Origin: Pseudomonadales bacterium
GTDB taxonomy: Bacteria; Pseudomonadota; Gammaproteobacteria; Pseudomonadales; Porticoccaceae
Direction: 5' to 3'
Assembly: GCA_024234435.1 (NCBI GenBank)
Contig: JACKOF010000002.1
Coordinates: forward strand, 434,001-498,000
DNA: 64,000 bases
The notes beneath the pieces are model-generated. The model was not told the origin of the DNA. It saw nothing but the letters and a program-made list of their open reading frames with translations, and made no database searches. Made by a program: the position numbers and the translations under genes. Positions 41,968 through 50,256 of this stretch are shown one piece after another; within the stretch, counting starts at the first letter, position 1; each line of letters begins with the position of its first letter.

Positions 41968-43725
41968 ATGGCACAGACAATCAATACCAATATTGCTTCG
42001 CTCAATGCCCAGCGTAACCTGAACAGTTCGCAAGGCGCGTTGAATACTTCATTGCAGCGTCTTTCAACAGGTTTGCGCATTAATAGCGCAAAAGACGATG
42101 CTGCCGGACTGGCCATCTCTGAGCGCTTTACTACCCAGATTCGCGGTTTAAACCAGGCCGCTCGTAATGCCAACGATGGTATTTCTCTAGCCCAGACTGC
42201 TGAAGGTGACTTGGCGCAGATTACCAATAACCTGCAACGTATTCGTGAATTGGCGGTACAGTCAGCTAACGCTACTAACTCCTCGAGTGATAGAACTGCT
42301 CTGCAGTCGGAAGTTGCTGAGTTGGTTGCAGAAATTGACCGCGTATCCTCTACCAGTGCGTTTAACGGCGTTAAATTGCTGGATGGTTCTTTCGCTTCAC
42401 AAACCTTCCAGGTTGGTGCAAACGCGGGTGAAACAGTCAGTATTGCCAATATCAGCAGTGCCCGTACTGCCGTATTGGGTCAAACTACAGGTGCTTCACT
42501 GGCTGCTCCCGGCACGGCAATTCAAGCCGGTTTTGCGGCAGGTGATCTGACGGTTAATGGTAACGCGATTACTGCTACAGCGGATGCTGCTGCTATCGCC
42601 GCTGCCATTACCGCTGCCGATGTTAACCTTTCCGCTACTGCTACCAATGCCCAAACCGGTATTGCTTTTGCTGATGTAGTGGGTACGGCTGGTGCGGCTG
42701 CTTCTCCTACTGAGAATACGGTAACAGCTATTGCCGGTACCGCCGATGCCAATGGCCAGCAGTTTATTCTGACTATTGATGGTGTTGAAGCTGCTAATGT
42801 TACCCTGGCGAATACTGAAACTGTCGCTACTGTAGCGATTGCTGCTGAGATCGATTCGGATTTTGCAACGTTTATTTCTAACAGTGGTGGTGCCTACAGT
42901 ATTACTTCCGGAACCCTGTCTGGTGGTGATCTGGTGCTTTCAAAGGCGGACGGCACAGCAATTACATTCGATACAAGCACTAGTACGTTGGGTGGTGTAG
43001 CTGCGAGTGTGACTGAATCTGAAACGACAGCGGGTACGCCAGCGGTAACAGCTGTTGCGCCTGACTATACCCTTTCTGTCAATGGTACAGCCCTTGATTT
43101 AACCGCAGCGGGTGCTGATGGCACTATCACGGCTACTGAAGTTGCTGCCTTGATCAACAGTTTAAGCGGGTTTACTGCATCTGCTCCAACAGCAACAACG
43201 CTGGATATTTCTACCGATGATGGCAGCAATATTGCGCTGGTTGAAGGCGGAACAGAAACGGCTGGTGAAGGTCTGGCTGCTACAGGCACAACCTATCGCG
43301 GCGTGATCAGTGCTATTACTTCTGCGGCTGATGATTTGGTAATTGGTGGTGCAACACCAGGTAATGCTGGTCTTTCTGCAGGGACTACAACGGCAGATAC
43401 CCTGATCGGTACTACCGTTGCGAATACGGATATTTCCACGGTTTCTGGTGCGAATGCTGCGCTACTCTCTGTTGATGCTGCGTTGACTACGATTAACAGT
43501 AGTCGTGCGTCACTGGGTGCGATTCAAAACCGCTTTGAATCAGTGATTGCCAGTATTCAAACGACTTCAGAAAACCTGAGTGCTTCTCGTAGCCGTATTC
43601 TTGACGCCGACTTTGCGGCAGAAACAGCCAACCTGACACGTGCCCAGATTCTGCAGCAGGCTGGTACCGCGATGTTGGCTCAGGCCAATGCGTTGCCACA
43701 GAATGTTCTGGCGCTACTCCAGTAG
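41968..43725 (+). CDS. fliC: Flagellin FliC
   Basis: Filament subunit of 585 residues. The conserved N-terminal D0/D1 part (MAQTINTNIASLNAQRNL to about residue 160) and the C-terminal part (about 490-585, ending NALPQNVLALLQ) are canonical. Between them is a variable domain of roughly 320 residues that is strongly alanine- and threonine-rich and includes flagellin-IN-like segments (DLTVNGNAITATADAAA, YTLSVNGTALDLTAAG). No cysteine was noticed. AAGAGGAAAG precedes the ATG. Only one flagellin gene is seen; expression should follow the FliA promoter upstream. Confidence 0.97.
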   Translation: MAQTINTNIASLNAQRNLNSSQGALNTSLQRLSTGLRINSAKDDAAGLAISERFTTQIRGLNQAARNANDGISLAQTAEGDLAQITNNLQRIRELAVQSANATNSSSDRTALQSEVAELVAEIDRVSSTSAFNGVKLLDGSFASQTFQVGANAGETVSIANISSARTAVLGQTTGASLAAPGTAIQAGFAAGDLTVNGNAITATADAAAIAAAITAADVNLSATATNAQTGIAFADVVGTAGAAASPTENTVTAIAGTADANGQQFILTIDGVEAANVTLANTETVATVAIAAEIDSDFATFISNSGGAYSITSGTLSGGDLVLSKADGTAITFDTSTSTLGGVAASVTESETTAGTPAVTAVAPDYTLSVNGTALDLTAAGADGTITATEVAALINSLSGFTASAPTATTLDISTDDGSNIALVEGGTETAGEGLAATGTTYRGVISAITSAADDLVIGGATPGNAGLSAGTTTADTLIGTTVANTDISTVSGANAALLSVDAALTTINSSRASLGAIQNRFESVIASIQTTSENLSASRSRILDADFAAETANLTRAQILQQAGTAMLAQANALPQNVLALLQ

Positions 43726-43752
43726 TTGATGAGGTCGATTAGCCAGACGGTA

Positions 43753-43784
43753 AACGGGAGGGGGTAGTGACTACCTCTCCCGTT
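43753..43784 (+). terminator. Hairpin downstream of fliC
   Basis: AACGGGAG (43753-43760) pairs perfectly with CTCCCGTT (43777-43784), with further inner pairing GGTAG/CTACC. Only two T residues end the stem, so termination may be partial, allowing some transcription into flaG while lowering its level. Confidence 0.65.
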
Positions 43785-43821
43785 CAGGTGTCGACGCTAA
43801 GAGTAGAATGAGGCAATTACA

Positions 43822-44196
43822 ATGTCTGAAACAGCAATTACAGCGTTAACGTCACTGTCCAAGCAGGCCAGTACTGAAGCGCCAGCTGCCATGACTTCCC
43901 GGCAAGAAGTGCCGTCGAGCGGCAATGTCTTACCGCCGGAACCAACAGCGGAAGTCACTCGAGAGGACGTGGTAGAGGCGGTGAGTAATATTACAAGTTT
44001 TGTGCAGAATATTACTCGGGATCTTCAGTTCCAGGTTGATGATGTAACAGGAGGCACTGTTGTCACAGTGCTAGACAGCGAAACTTCCGAGATTGTGAGG
44101 CAAATTCCCTCTGAAGAAGTGCTGGCGATATCCCGTTATATCACAGAATATGCGCCGGATCCGGTCAAAGGACTGTTAATGAACAGCGAAAGTTAG
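43822..44196 (+). CDS. flaG: FlaG family protein
   Basis: Small cytoplasmic protein of 124 residues found beside flagellin genes, linked in other bacteria to filament length. The N-terminal half is low-complexity; the conserved FlaG core is in the C-terminal half: LQFQVDDVTGGTVVTVLDSETSEIVRQIPSEEVLAIS. GAGG lies near the ATG. Order fliC-flaG-fliD is as in Pseudomonas. The biochemical role is not known. Confidence 0.9.
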   Translation: MSETAITALTSLSKQASTEAPAAMTSRQEVPSSGNVLPPEPTAEVTREDVVEAVSNITSFVQNITRDLQFQVDDVTGGTVVTVLDSETSEIVRQIPSEEVLAISRYITEYAPDPVKGLLMNSES

Positions 44197-44220
44197 TCGA
44201 AGTTCGACGGGAAGAAAAGG

Positions 44221-44237
44221 TTGGCACTGTGCTTGCA
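44221..44237 (+). promoter_or_regulatory. Sigma-54 (RpoN) promoter for fliD-fliS-fliT
   Basis: TTGGCAC (44221-44227), five bases, then TTGCA (44233-44237). The invariant GG (44223-44224) and GC (44235-44236) are 10 bases apart. It matches the consensus almost perfectly and lies 93 bases before the fliD ATG. Confidence 0.88.
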
Positions 44238-44329
44238 TTTCCCTTGTGGCTGGTGCCGCCTTGACTGAGGGTGGACAGGCGCTTGAACAGGTACTTTCTC
44301 AATAAGGTTTGTTGTACAAGGGATGCTTT

Positions 44330-46372
44330 ATGCTGACAGCGACAGGAATAGGTTCAGGACTTGATATCGAGAGTCTGGTTACCCAGCTGGTAGCGGCTGA
44401 AAGGAGTCCCGTTGAAAGTCGCCTGCTAAACAAGGAAGCCACTCTTACAGCAGAGTTGTCAGCGTTCGGATCTTTTAAGGGTGTATTGGCCGGATTTCAA
44501 TCGGCGTTGGCCAGCATTAATTCTCTGTCAACCTTTGGTCGGCGAACAGCGGAGTCCAGTGATTTATCCATCGCGACTGTCAGCGCGTCAAGTGCGGCGG
44601 CTGAAGGCAGCTACAGTCTTGCTGTCTCGCAGCTGGCGATGTCCCACTCTCTGGCCAGTGGCAGTTATTTATCGTCTGCCAGTGAGGTGGGCACTGGTAC
44701 GTTGACTTTCCGGTTCGGTACCACAGACTATGTTTCCCCTGATCCTGGTCCCGAGAGCTATAACAGCTTTTCGGTTAATCCAGAGCGCGGTGTGGCGACC
44801 ATTACTATCGATAGCAGCAACAACTCGCTGGAAGGGGTTCGCGATGCTATCAATGATGCGGATATCGGTGTAAACGCCGTTATCGTAAACGATGGCTCCG
44901 GTTATCGATTGCTGCTTAATTCCGAGCAGAGCGGAGCTGATAACAGCCTTGAAATCACGGTGGATGACACCGGTGATAACGATGATCTGGATGCCTCTGG
45001 TCTTTCCGCGCTGGCTTTCAACAGCAGCGCCACCAACATAGAACAGACAGTGGCGGCGCAGGACGCCATTCTGAGTATTAATGGTCTGAATATCACCAGC
45101 AGCACCAATAGCGCGAACGATGTCATTGATGGGGTTAATATTGAACTCAAAGGGCTGACCGGGGCTTCACCCATTACGCTGTCTGTCAGCGAAGATCGGG
45201 CCAGCGTAAAAAAAGCGGTGACAGATTTTATCAATGGTTATAACAATTTTATTCAAACCGCCAACACGCTGACGGCTTATGACCCAGATTCCGGTAACGC
45301 GGGGGCATTGCAGGGAGACTTTTCTGCGCGCTCCATTGTCGCCCAGCTTCGCCAGGTCATGACCAGCGCGGTTGAGGGGTTTAACGGCCCTTTCAGCAGT
45401 CTGTCGGAAATGGGTATCACAACACAGGCTGACGGCACGCTGAAAGTTGACAGTGCCAGCCTGGACGATGCGCTGGAAAATAACTTTGACGTCATTGTCG
45501 GCATGTTTGCTGCGGTAGGGCTTCCTTCTGATAGTGGCGTTGAGTTTATCAGCTCAACAGCTGAAACAGTGGTCGGCAGTTACGCTGTCAATATCAGCCA
45601 GATGGCTACCCGTGGTCAACTGGTGGCGGCAACGGCTGCATTTCCGCTAACCATTAATGATGATAATGATAATTTCACCCTTGCCATAGATGGCGTCAGT
45701 ACGGCCAGTATTGTCCTGACCCAGGGCAGTTATACTTCCGGGGCGGAACTGGCCGCAGAAATTCAGGCCCGAATTAATGGTGACAGCGCTCTTGTGGCGG
45801 CAGGTGTCGCTGTCAGTGTTGAATATGATGTGGACCATTTTACGATCACGTCGGAGCGCTATGGTTCTGCGTCAAAAGTCGAGATAACGGCAGTAGACAC
45901 CAACTCTGCGGCGGAGCTGGGTTTTTCTGTGGCTGCAGGAACGGATGGTCTGGATATCGCGGGGACTATCAATGGACAGGCCGCTACGGGTTCTGGGCAA
46001 CAGCTTACGGGTGTCGCAGGCAGCTCGGTTGAAGGGCTTGTTTTACGGATAGCCAGTGGCGCATCGGGTGACCGGGGCATCGTCGATTTTTCCCGTGGTT
46101 TGGCATACCAGATAAATGCGATGATCAGCAGTTTTCTCGAAACGGATGGTGTGTTGGATTCAAGAACCGACAGTATTCAGGGCCGGATTGATGATATCGG
46201 TGATCAGCGAGAGGTTCTGGACCGCAGAATTGAAGCGCTGGAGGCGCGCTACCGGGCGCAGTTTAATGCGCTTGACGGCTTGCTGGCGCAGTTGCAAACC
46301 ACCAGTGATTTTTTAACGCAGCAATTGGCGTCTCTGCCGGAAGCAGGTACGTTGCTGAGAAGTAACAGATAG
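44330..46372 (+). CDS. fliD: Flagellar filament cap protein FliD (HAP2)
   Basis: Filament-capping protein of 680 residues, longer than the 468-residue enteric form. The N-terminus has GIGSGLDIESLVTQLVAAERSPVESRL; the C-terminal coiled coil (IDDIGDQREVLDRRIEALEARYRAQFNALDGLLAQLQTTSDFL) is typical. The middle is beta-rich with flagellin-IN-like segments, and an additional domain (about 395-560) starting SYAVNISQMATRGQ repeats the style of the first. ATG at 44330 follows GGGATG; an upstream TTG is rejected. It is the first gene after the sigma-54 site. Confidence 0.95.
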   Translation: MLTATGIGSGLDIESLVTQLVAAERSPVESRLLNKEATLTAELSAFGSFKGVLAGFQSALASINSLSTFGRRTAESSDLSIATVSASSAAAEGSYSLAVSQLAMSHSLASGSYLSSASEVGTGTLTFRFGTTDYVSPDPGPESYNSFSVNPERGVATITIDSSNNSLEGVRDAINDADIGVNAVIVNDGSGYRLLLNSEQSGADNSLEITVDDTGDNDDLDASGLSALAFNSSATNIEQTVAAQDAILSINGLNITSSTNSANDVIDGVNIELKGLTGASPITLSVSEDRASVKKAVTDFINGYNNFIQTANTLTAYDPDSGNAGALQGDFSARSIVAQLRQVMTSAVEGFNGPFSSLSEMGITTQADGTLKVDSASLDDALENNFDVIVGMFAAVGLPSDSGVEFISSTAETVVGSYAVNISQMATRGQLVAATAAFPLTINDDNDNFTLAIDGVSTASIVLTQGSYTSGAELAAEIQARINGDSALVAAGVAVSVEYDVDHFTITSERYGSASKVEITAVDTNSAAELGFSVAAGTDGLDIAGTINGQAATGSGQQLTGVAGSSVEGLVLRIASGASGDRGIVDFSRGLAYQINAMISSFLETDGVLDSRTDSIQGRIDDIGDQREVLDRRIEALEARYRAQFNALDGLLAQLQTTSDFLTQQLASLPEAGTLLRSNR

Positions 46373-46389
46373 CAAAAACGAGGTAAATA

Positions 46390-46788
46390 ATGAATCAGGC
46401 AGCATTAAGTCAGTACCAGAGCATTAGTGTTCAAAGTGGCATTACAGATGCTACGCCGCATCAAATGGTTGCCATGCTTTTTGATGGCGCGCTGGACAGG
46501 GTGTCATCTGCCAAGGGTTCTATAGCCCGTAATGAGGCGGGGAGAAAAGGGGAGTTGCTGGGCAGTGCCATTGCCATTGTTGACGGCATTCGGGCCAGTC
46601 TTGATTATGAGAAAGGTGGCGAAATTGCGGCCAACCTGGGTTCCCTTTACGATTACATTGAGCGCCGCCTTCTGGAAGCGAATGTGAAGTCGGATGTTGC
46701 CATACTGGATGAGGTCAGCTCCTTGTTGAAAGAGCTTAAAGCGGGCTGGGAATCTATTCCCCATGACATCCGGAAGGCGTCCCTATGA
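46390..46788 (+). CDS. fliS: Flagellin export chaperone FliS
   Basis: Cytoplasmic four-helix chaperone for flagellin, 132 residues. Family features: YQSISVQSGITDATPHQMVAMLFDGALDRVSSAKGSI near the start and the helix LGSLYDYIERRLLEANVKSD. It lies between fliD and fliT; its stop overlaps the next ATG by 4 bases. Length and order are ordinary. AACGAGGTAA is the ribosome site. Confidence 0.95.
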   Translation: MNQAALSQYQSISVQSGITDATPHQMVAMLFDGALDRVSSAKGSIARNEAGRKGELLGSAIAIVDGIRASLDYEKGGEIAANLGSLYDYIERRLLEANVKSDVAILDEVSSLLKELKAGWESIPHDIRKASL

Positions 46789-47150
46789 GTGTTGCGGTGG
46801 CACAAAGACAGGATACGGCGGGCCATGTCGACCATTGTCGGCGGCTGGCAAACGTGCTGTCGCTGACCAAGACGATGCTCAATCATGCTGACGCGGGTGA
46901 GTGGGATGTCGTCGCCCGCCTGGAAGTTGAACGTCGGGATGATTTGGCGATCTGCTTCAGCCAGGCTTTACAGGCAATTGATTCGGTGCTGGTTGCGGAA
47001 GCTATTGCAGCACTACTTCACCTCAACGAAGAGTTAATGTCCAAACTGAAAGTTGCCCGTGATTCGGTGCTGGATCAGGGGCGGACACTTTCCCGCCAGC
47101 AGCTTGCAGCCAGCAGTTATCAGGATATCGGTAACCAACGTTACAAATAA
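46785..47150 (+). CDS. fliT: FliT-like flagellar export chaperone
   Basis: A 121-residue helical protein that overlaps fliS by 4 bases. The sequence fits the poorly conserved FliT group: helical segments around DAGEWDVVARLEVERRDDLAICF and LLHLNEELMSKLKVARD. FliT proteins keep FliD soluble before export. Assignment relies on position after fliS and on size; sequence similarity alone is weak. The following 330 bases contain the fleQ control region and no supported gene. Confidence 0.75.
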   Translation: MSVAVAQRQDTAGHVDHCRRLANVLSLTKTMLNHADAGEWDVVARLEVERRDDLAICFSQALQAIDSVLVAEAIAALLHLNEELMSKLKVARDSVLDQGRTLSRQQLAASSYQDIGNQRYK

Positions 47151-47321
47151 CCTGTTCTGTGTACCGGGTGGCAGGTTTGCCCGGGCAGGCGCCGCAGCGC
47201 AATCGAAAGCAGAAAGGTTTTTCTGCTCCCTTCAAAGAAATACGATAAAATCCCGAGCCTGTTCAAAAAAGTGGCGCTGCAGCGGTGTTTTGGTTTTCTG
47301 GAATGCTGAAGTGTCAGAATC

Positions 47322-47350
47322 TTGACATATTCAGAACCTGTGCCGACAAT
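47322..47350 (+). promoter_or_regulatory. Possible sigma-70 promoter for fleQ
   Basis: TTGACA (47322-47327) is a perfect -35; at 17 bases spacing the -10 is GACAAT (47345-47350), four of six. It lies 131 bases before fleQ, which in Pseudomonas is expressed from a sigma-70 promoter. The rest of the 47151-47480 gap shows no gene. Confidence 0.4.
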
Positions 47351-47480
47351 CAGAGTACACTGCCGGGGCATCACTGGGGTTAGCCCCGAATTAGTCGCAT
47401 TCACCACATAACCGACCTCTGAAAAATCGGGGCTGTCGTGTGATGAGAAGTAGCCATTATAAAAAAAGGAAAAGTCCGCA

Positions 47481-48917
47481 ATGCCAGACGCTGTAAATCC
47501 GGTTGTCATTATAGATGTTGTCAATGAGCGAGCGGAGCAACTGGTTTCATTGGTTGAGTTTCTTGAATTCAAGCCGCGGGTGGTATCAGACAAAGATGCG
47601 TTGATATCCGCACTAACCGCTGAATTGCGCCCGCTAGTGGTGTTGGCCTGTTCGGAATCTTCCCTTTCTCTGCTCAATATCGCCGTTGAGACGCTTGCCG
47701 AGCAGGATATCAGTTGCGCCTGTTATTTCCTGAAAAAAGAGGGGGAAACAATACCGACAAGTCTCAATCAGGAAGTGCAGGATGTTCTGACGGTGCCCAT
47801 GACTTATAAAACCCTGTTGGGAACCATGCATGAAGCGCAGCTTATTTCACAGTCAAAACGACGACCCAAGAATAAGTTGGTCGCAAAGCTGGCTCATCGG
47901 CTGGTTGGAACCAGCCGGGATATCCGCTATGTCGGCGAGCTGGTTAATCAGGTGGCAGGTACGGAGGCCTCGGTACTGATCACCGGTGAATCGGGCACGG
48001 GCAAGGAGTTGGTTGCCAGCAATGTGCACTATTTGTCCCACCGCAAGGACAAACCCTTTGTGCCGGTAAACTGTGGAGCGATTCCGGCAGAACTGCTCGA
48101 GTCCGAATTGTTTGGCCATGAAAAAGGCTCTTTCACGGGAGCGATCACTTCCCGCCAGGGGCGGTTTGAAATCGCCGAAGGCGGAACACTGTTTCTTGAT
48201 GAGATAGGTGATATGCCAATGAATATGCAGGTTAAACTGCTGCGTGTTCTTCAGGAAAAAAGCTTTGAGCGGGTGGGCAGTAACAAGTCCATTCAGGCCG
48301 ATGTGCGTATTGTTGCCGCTACGCATCAAAATCTGGAGCAACTGGTAGCGGAGGGCCGCTTCCGTGCGGATTTATATTACCGCCTGAATGTGTTTCCGAT
48401 AGAAGTGCCGGCGTTGAGAGAGCGTCTCGAAGATATACCCTTACTGGTGAAGTCTCTGGTCAATCGCATGGAGCTGGAAAAGCGTGGCACGCTGCGGTTG
48501 AGTGAGGCAGCGATGGCGGGTCTCTGTCAGTATTACTGGCCTGGTAATGTCCGTGAGCTTTTCAATCTGATCGAGCGGCTTGTCATTCTGTTTCCGGATA
48601 AAGAAGTTGGCTGGAATGATTTGCCAGAAAAGCTGCGTCCGAATAAAGACTGGGTTGCGGAGCAGGCAGAGCTTCCGTTTACGCAGTCAGGCGATAGCGA
48701 TTTTTCGCAACAGGTGCCAAGTATGCTTCCCCTCGCGGGACTTGATCTTAAAACACACCTTGCGGGCATTGAGCGCAGTCTGATGGAGCAGGCGCTGGAA
48801 CAGTCTGACTGGGTAGTTGCGCGGGCCGCAAAACTTCTCAATCTACAGCGAACAACGTTGGTAGAAAAAATGCGAAAATTTGAAATTTCCCGCCCGGAGG
48901 GAATGCCGGAATTTTGA
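47481..48917 (+). CDS. fleQ: Flagellar master regulator FleQ (sigma-54 enhancer-binding protein)
   Basis: Transcription activator of 478 residues. The N-terminal FleQ domain (about 1-125) lacks a clear phosphoacceptor aspartate. The AAA+ core has Walker A GESGTGKELV, the sigma-54 contact loop as GSFTGA (the usual form is GAFTGA), Walker B FLDEIGDMP, and R-finger region RLNVFPIEVPALRER. The C-terminal Fis-type helix-turn-helix is ARAAKLLNLQRTTLVEKMRKFEI. In Pseudomonas FleQ drives class II flagellar genes with RpoN and binds cyclic di-GMP; sigma-54 sites found before fleS, fliD, fliK and fliL fit this. It precedes fleS as usual. Confidence 0.95.
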   Translation: MPDAVNPVVIIDVVNERAEQLVSLVEFLEFKPRVVSDKDALISALTAELRPLVVLACSESSLSLLNIAVETLAEQDISCACYFLKKEGETIPTSLNQEVQDVLTVPMTYKTLLGTMHEAQLISQSKRRPKNKLVAKLAHRLVGTSRDIRYVGELVNQVAGTEASVLITGESGTGKELVASNVHYLSHRKDKPFVPVNCGAIPAELLESELFGHEKGSFTGAITSRQGRFEIAEGGTLFLDEIGDMPMNMQVKLLRVLQEKSFERVGSNKSIQADVRIVAATHQNLEQLVAEGRFRADLYYRLNVFPIEVPALRERLEDIPLLVKSLVNRMELEKRGTLRLSEAAMAGLCQYYWPGNVRELFNLIERLVILFPDKEVGWNDLPEKLRPNKDWVAEQAELPFTQSGDSDFSQQVPSMLPLAGLDLKTHLAGIERSLMEQALEQSDWVVARAAKLLNLQRTTLVEKMRKFEISRPEGMPEF

Positions 48918-48968
48918 CTTTGCATTTCACTGTTTTTTTATCCGACTGATTTTAAAGCGTTTTATTTT

Positions 48969-48984
48969 AGGCATGCTTATTGCT
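48969..48984 (+). promoter_or_regulatory. Sigma-54 (RpoN) promoter for fleS-fleR
   Basis: AGGCATG (48969-48975), CTTA, TTGCT (48980-48984); the invariant GG (48970-48971) and GC (48982-48983) are 10 bases apart. Two mismatches occur in the -24 element. It lies 46 bases before the fleS ATG, consistent with FleQ-dependent fleSR expression. Confidence 0.75.
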
Positions 48985-49029
48985 TCGAGATGATTGTTGA
49001 TCGATAAGAGCAATTATCCGGAGAGAGTA

Positions 49030-50256
49030 ATGAGTCAGGCACAACCCTTGTCGGCGAATCAGCTTGAGCAGGCGTTTGAGGTATTTACTCGGGTATCACA
49101 CGAGCTGGACACATCGTACCGAGAGCTTGAAGGCAAGGTTGAAGGCCTGACTCGCGAGTTGGTTCAGGCGCGCACCGGTCGTCTTAAGGAGCTGGCTGAA
49201 AAAGAGCGTCTTGCCCATCGTCTATCTTCATTAATTGCAGTTTTGCCCGGTGGTGTGTTGATAGTCGATGCCCGGCAAAATATTCGCGATGTAAACCCTG
49301 AGGCGCTGGAGCTGCTGGGTGGCCCTCTGATAGGTGAGCACTGGAGTCAGGTGATCGATCGCGTCGCCAGTGGTCGTGCCTTGAAAGATAAAGAATTAAG
49401 GCTGAATAGCGGCAAGTGTATTTCTGTGGTGAGTCGTCAGCTGGACAACTCCGGTGATCACGTTGTATTGGTTACTGATGTCTCCGAGATTCATCAGCTG
49501 CAGGAGCAGTTGGGTCGTAAAAAACGCTTGACTGCGCTGGGCGAGATGGCTGCCCGGCTGGCACACCAGATTCGCACACCACTGAGTTCAGCAACTCTGT
49601 ATCTCTCCCAGCTAAGTCGTCACGATTTGCCTGCCGAAAGGCGCGAGGAGATTGCCGTTAAAGTTGGCGATCGTCTGGGGCATATGGGCAGCTTGATCGA
49701 TAGCATGCTGAGCTTCGTTCGGGGCGAAACTCCAACCACAGAGACGATATACCTGAATCAGGTGCTGCAAAGTTTTGAGCTCACTGTGAGGCCTCAGGTC
49801 GAGGCTGCCGGTTCACAGATTCTGGTTCCCGCTGTTGATAACACCCTGATGATTTCTGGCGATCAGGACGAGCTTGTGGGAGCGCTGAGTAATCTGGCAA
49901 TGAATGCTCTGGAGGCTGCAGAGGGTGGTATTTTTCTGGAGCTGTGGGTGGGAGCTTTGAACGATGATTGGTTGCAGATCCAGGTTCGGGATAATGGTCC
50001 CGGAATCAGCGAGGATATTCTGGATCGGGTATTCGATCCGTTTTTTACCACCCGGGCGCAGGGTAATGGTCTGGGGCTGGCAGTTGTTGCCAGAACCATC
50101 AGCCATCATGGCGGAGAAATATCGGTGCAGAACCGTCCGGCAGGCGGAGCAGAATTTCTGATTAATTTACCAATAGCAAAATCGGTTTCTGTCGAGGTAG
50201 AAGGTCTGCCTGAATTGGGCGCCGAATGTAATCTGGAGGTCGGACACGATGACTGA
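49030..50256 (+). CDS. fleS: Flagellar sensor histidine kinase FleS
   Basis: Cytoplasmic kinase of 408 residues with no transmembrane segment. An N-terminal coiled coil (about 10-65) precedes a PAS domain (about 70-165, SSLIAVLPGGVLIVDARQNI). HisKA has the phosphoacceptor in RLAHQIRTPLSS, and the HATPase domain has NLAMNALEAAEG, DNGPGISEDI and FFTTRAQGNGLGLAVV. The ATG at 49030 follows CCGGAGAGAG; an upstream TTG is rejected. It overlaps fleR by 8 bases and is the expected kinase for FleR. Confidence 0.94.
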   Translation: MSQAQPLSANQLEQAFEVFTRVSHELDTSYRELEGKVEGLTRELVQARTGRLKELAEKERLAHRLSSLIAVLPGGVLIVDARQNIRDVNPEALELLGGPLIGEHWSQVIDRVASGRALKDKELRLNSGKCISVVSRQLDNSGDHVVLVTDVSEIHQLQEQLGRKKRLTALGEMAARLAHQIRTPLSSATLYLSQLSRHDLPAERREEIAVKVGDRLGHMGSLIDSMLSFVRGETPTTETIYLNQVLQSFELTVRPQVEAAGSQILVPAVDNTLMISGDQDELVGALSNLAMNALEAAEGGIFLELWVGALNDDWLQIQVRDNGPGISEDILDRVFDPFFTTRAQGNGLGLAVVARTISHHGGEISVQNRPAGGAEFLINLPIAKSVSVEVEGLPELGAECNLEVGHDD

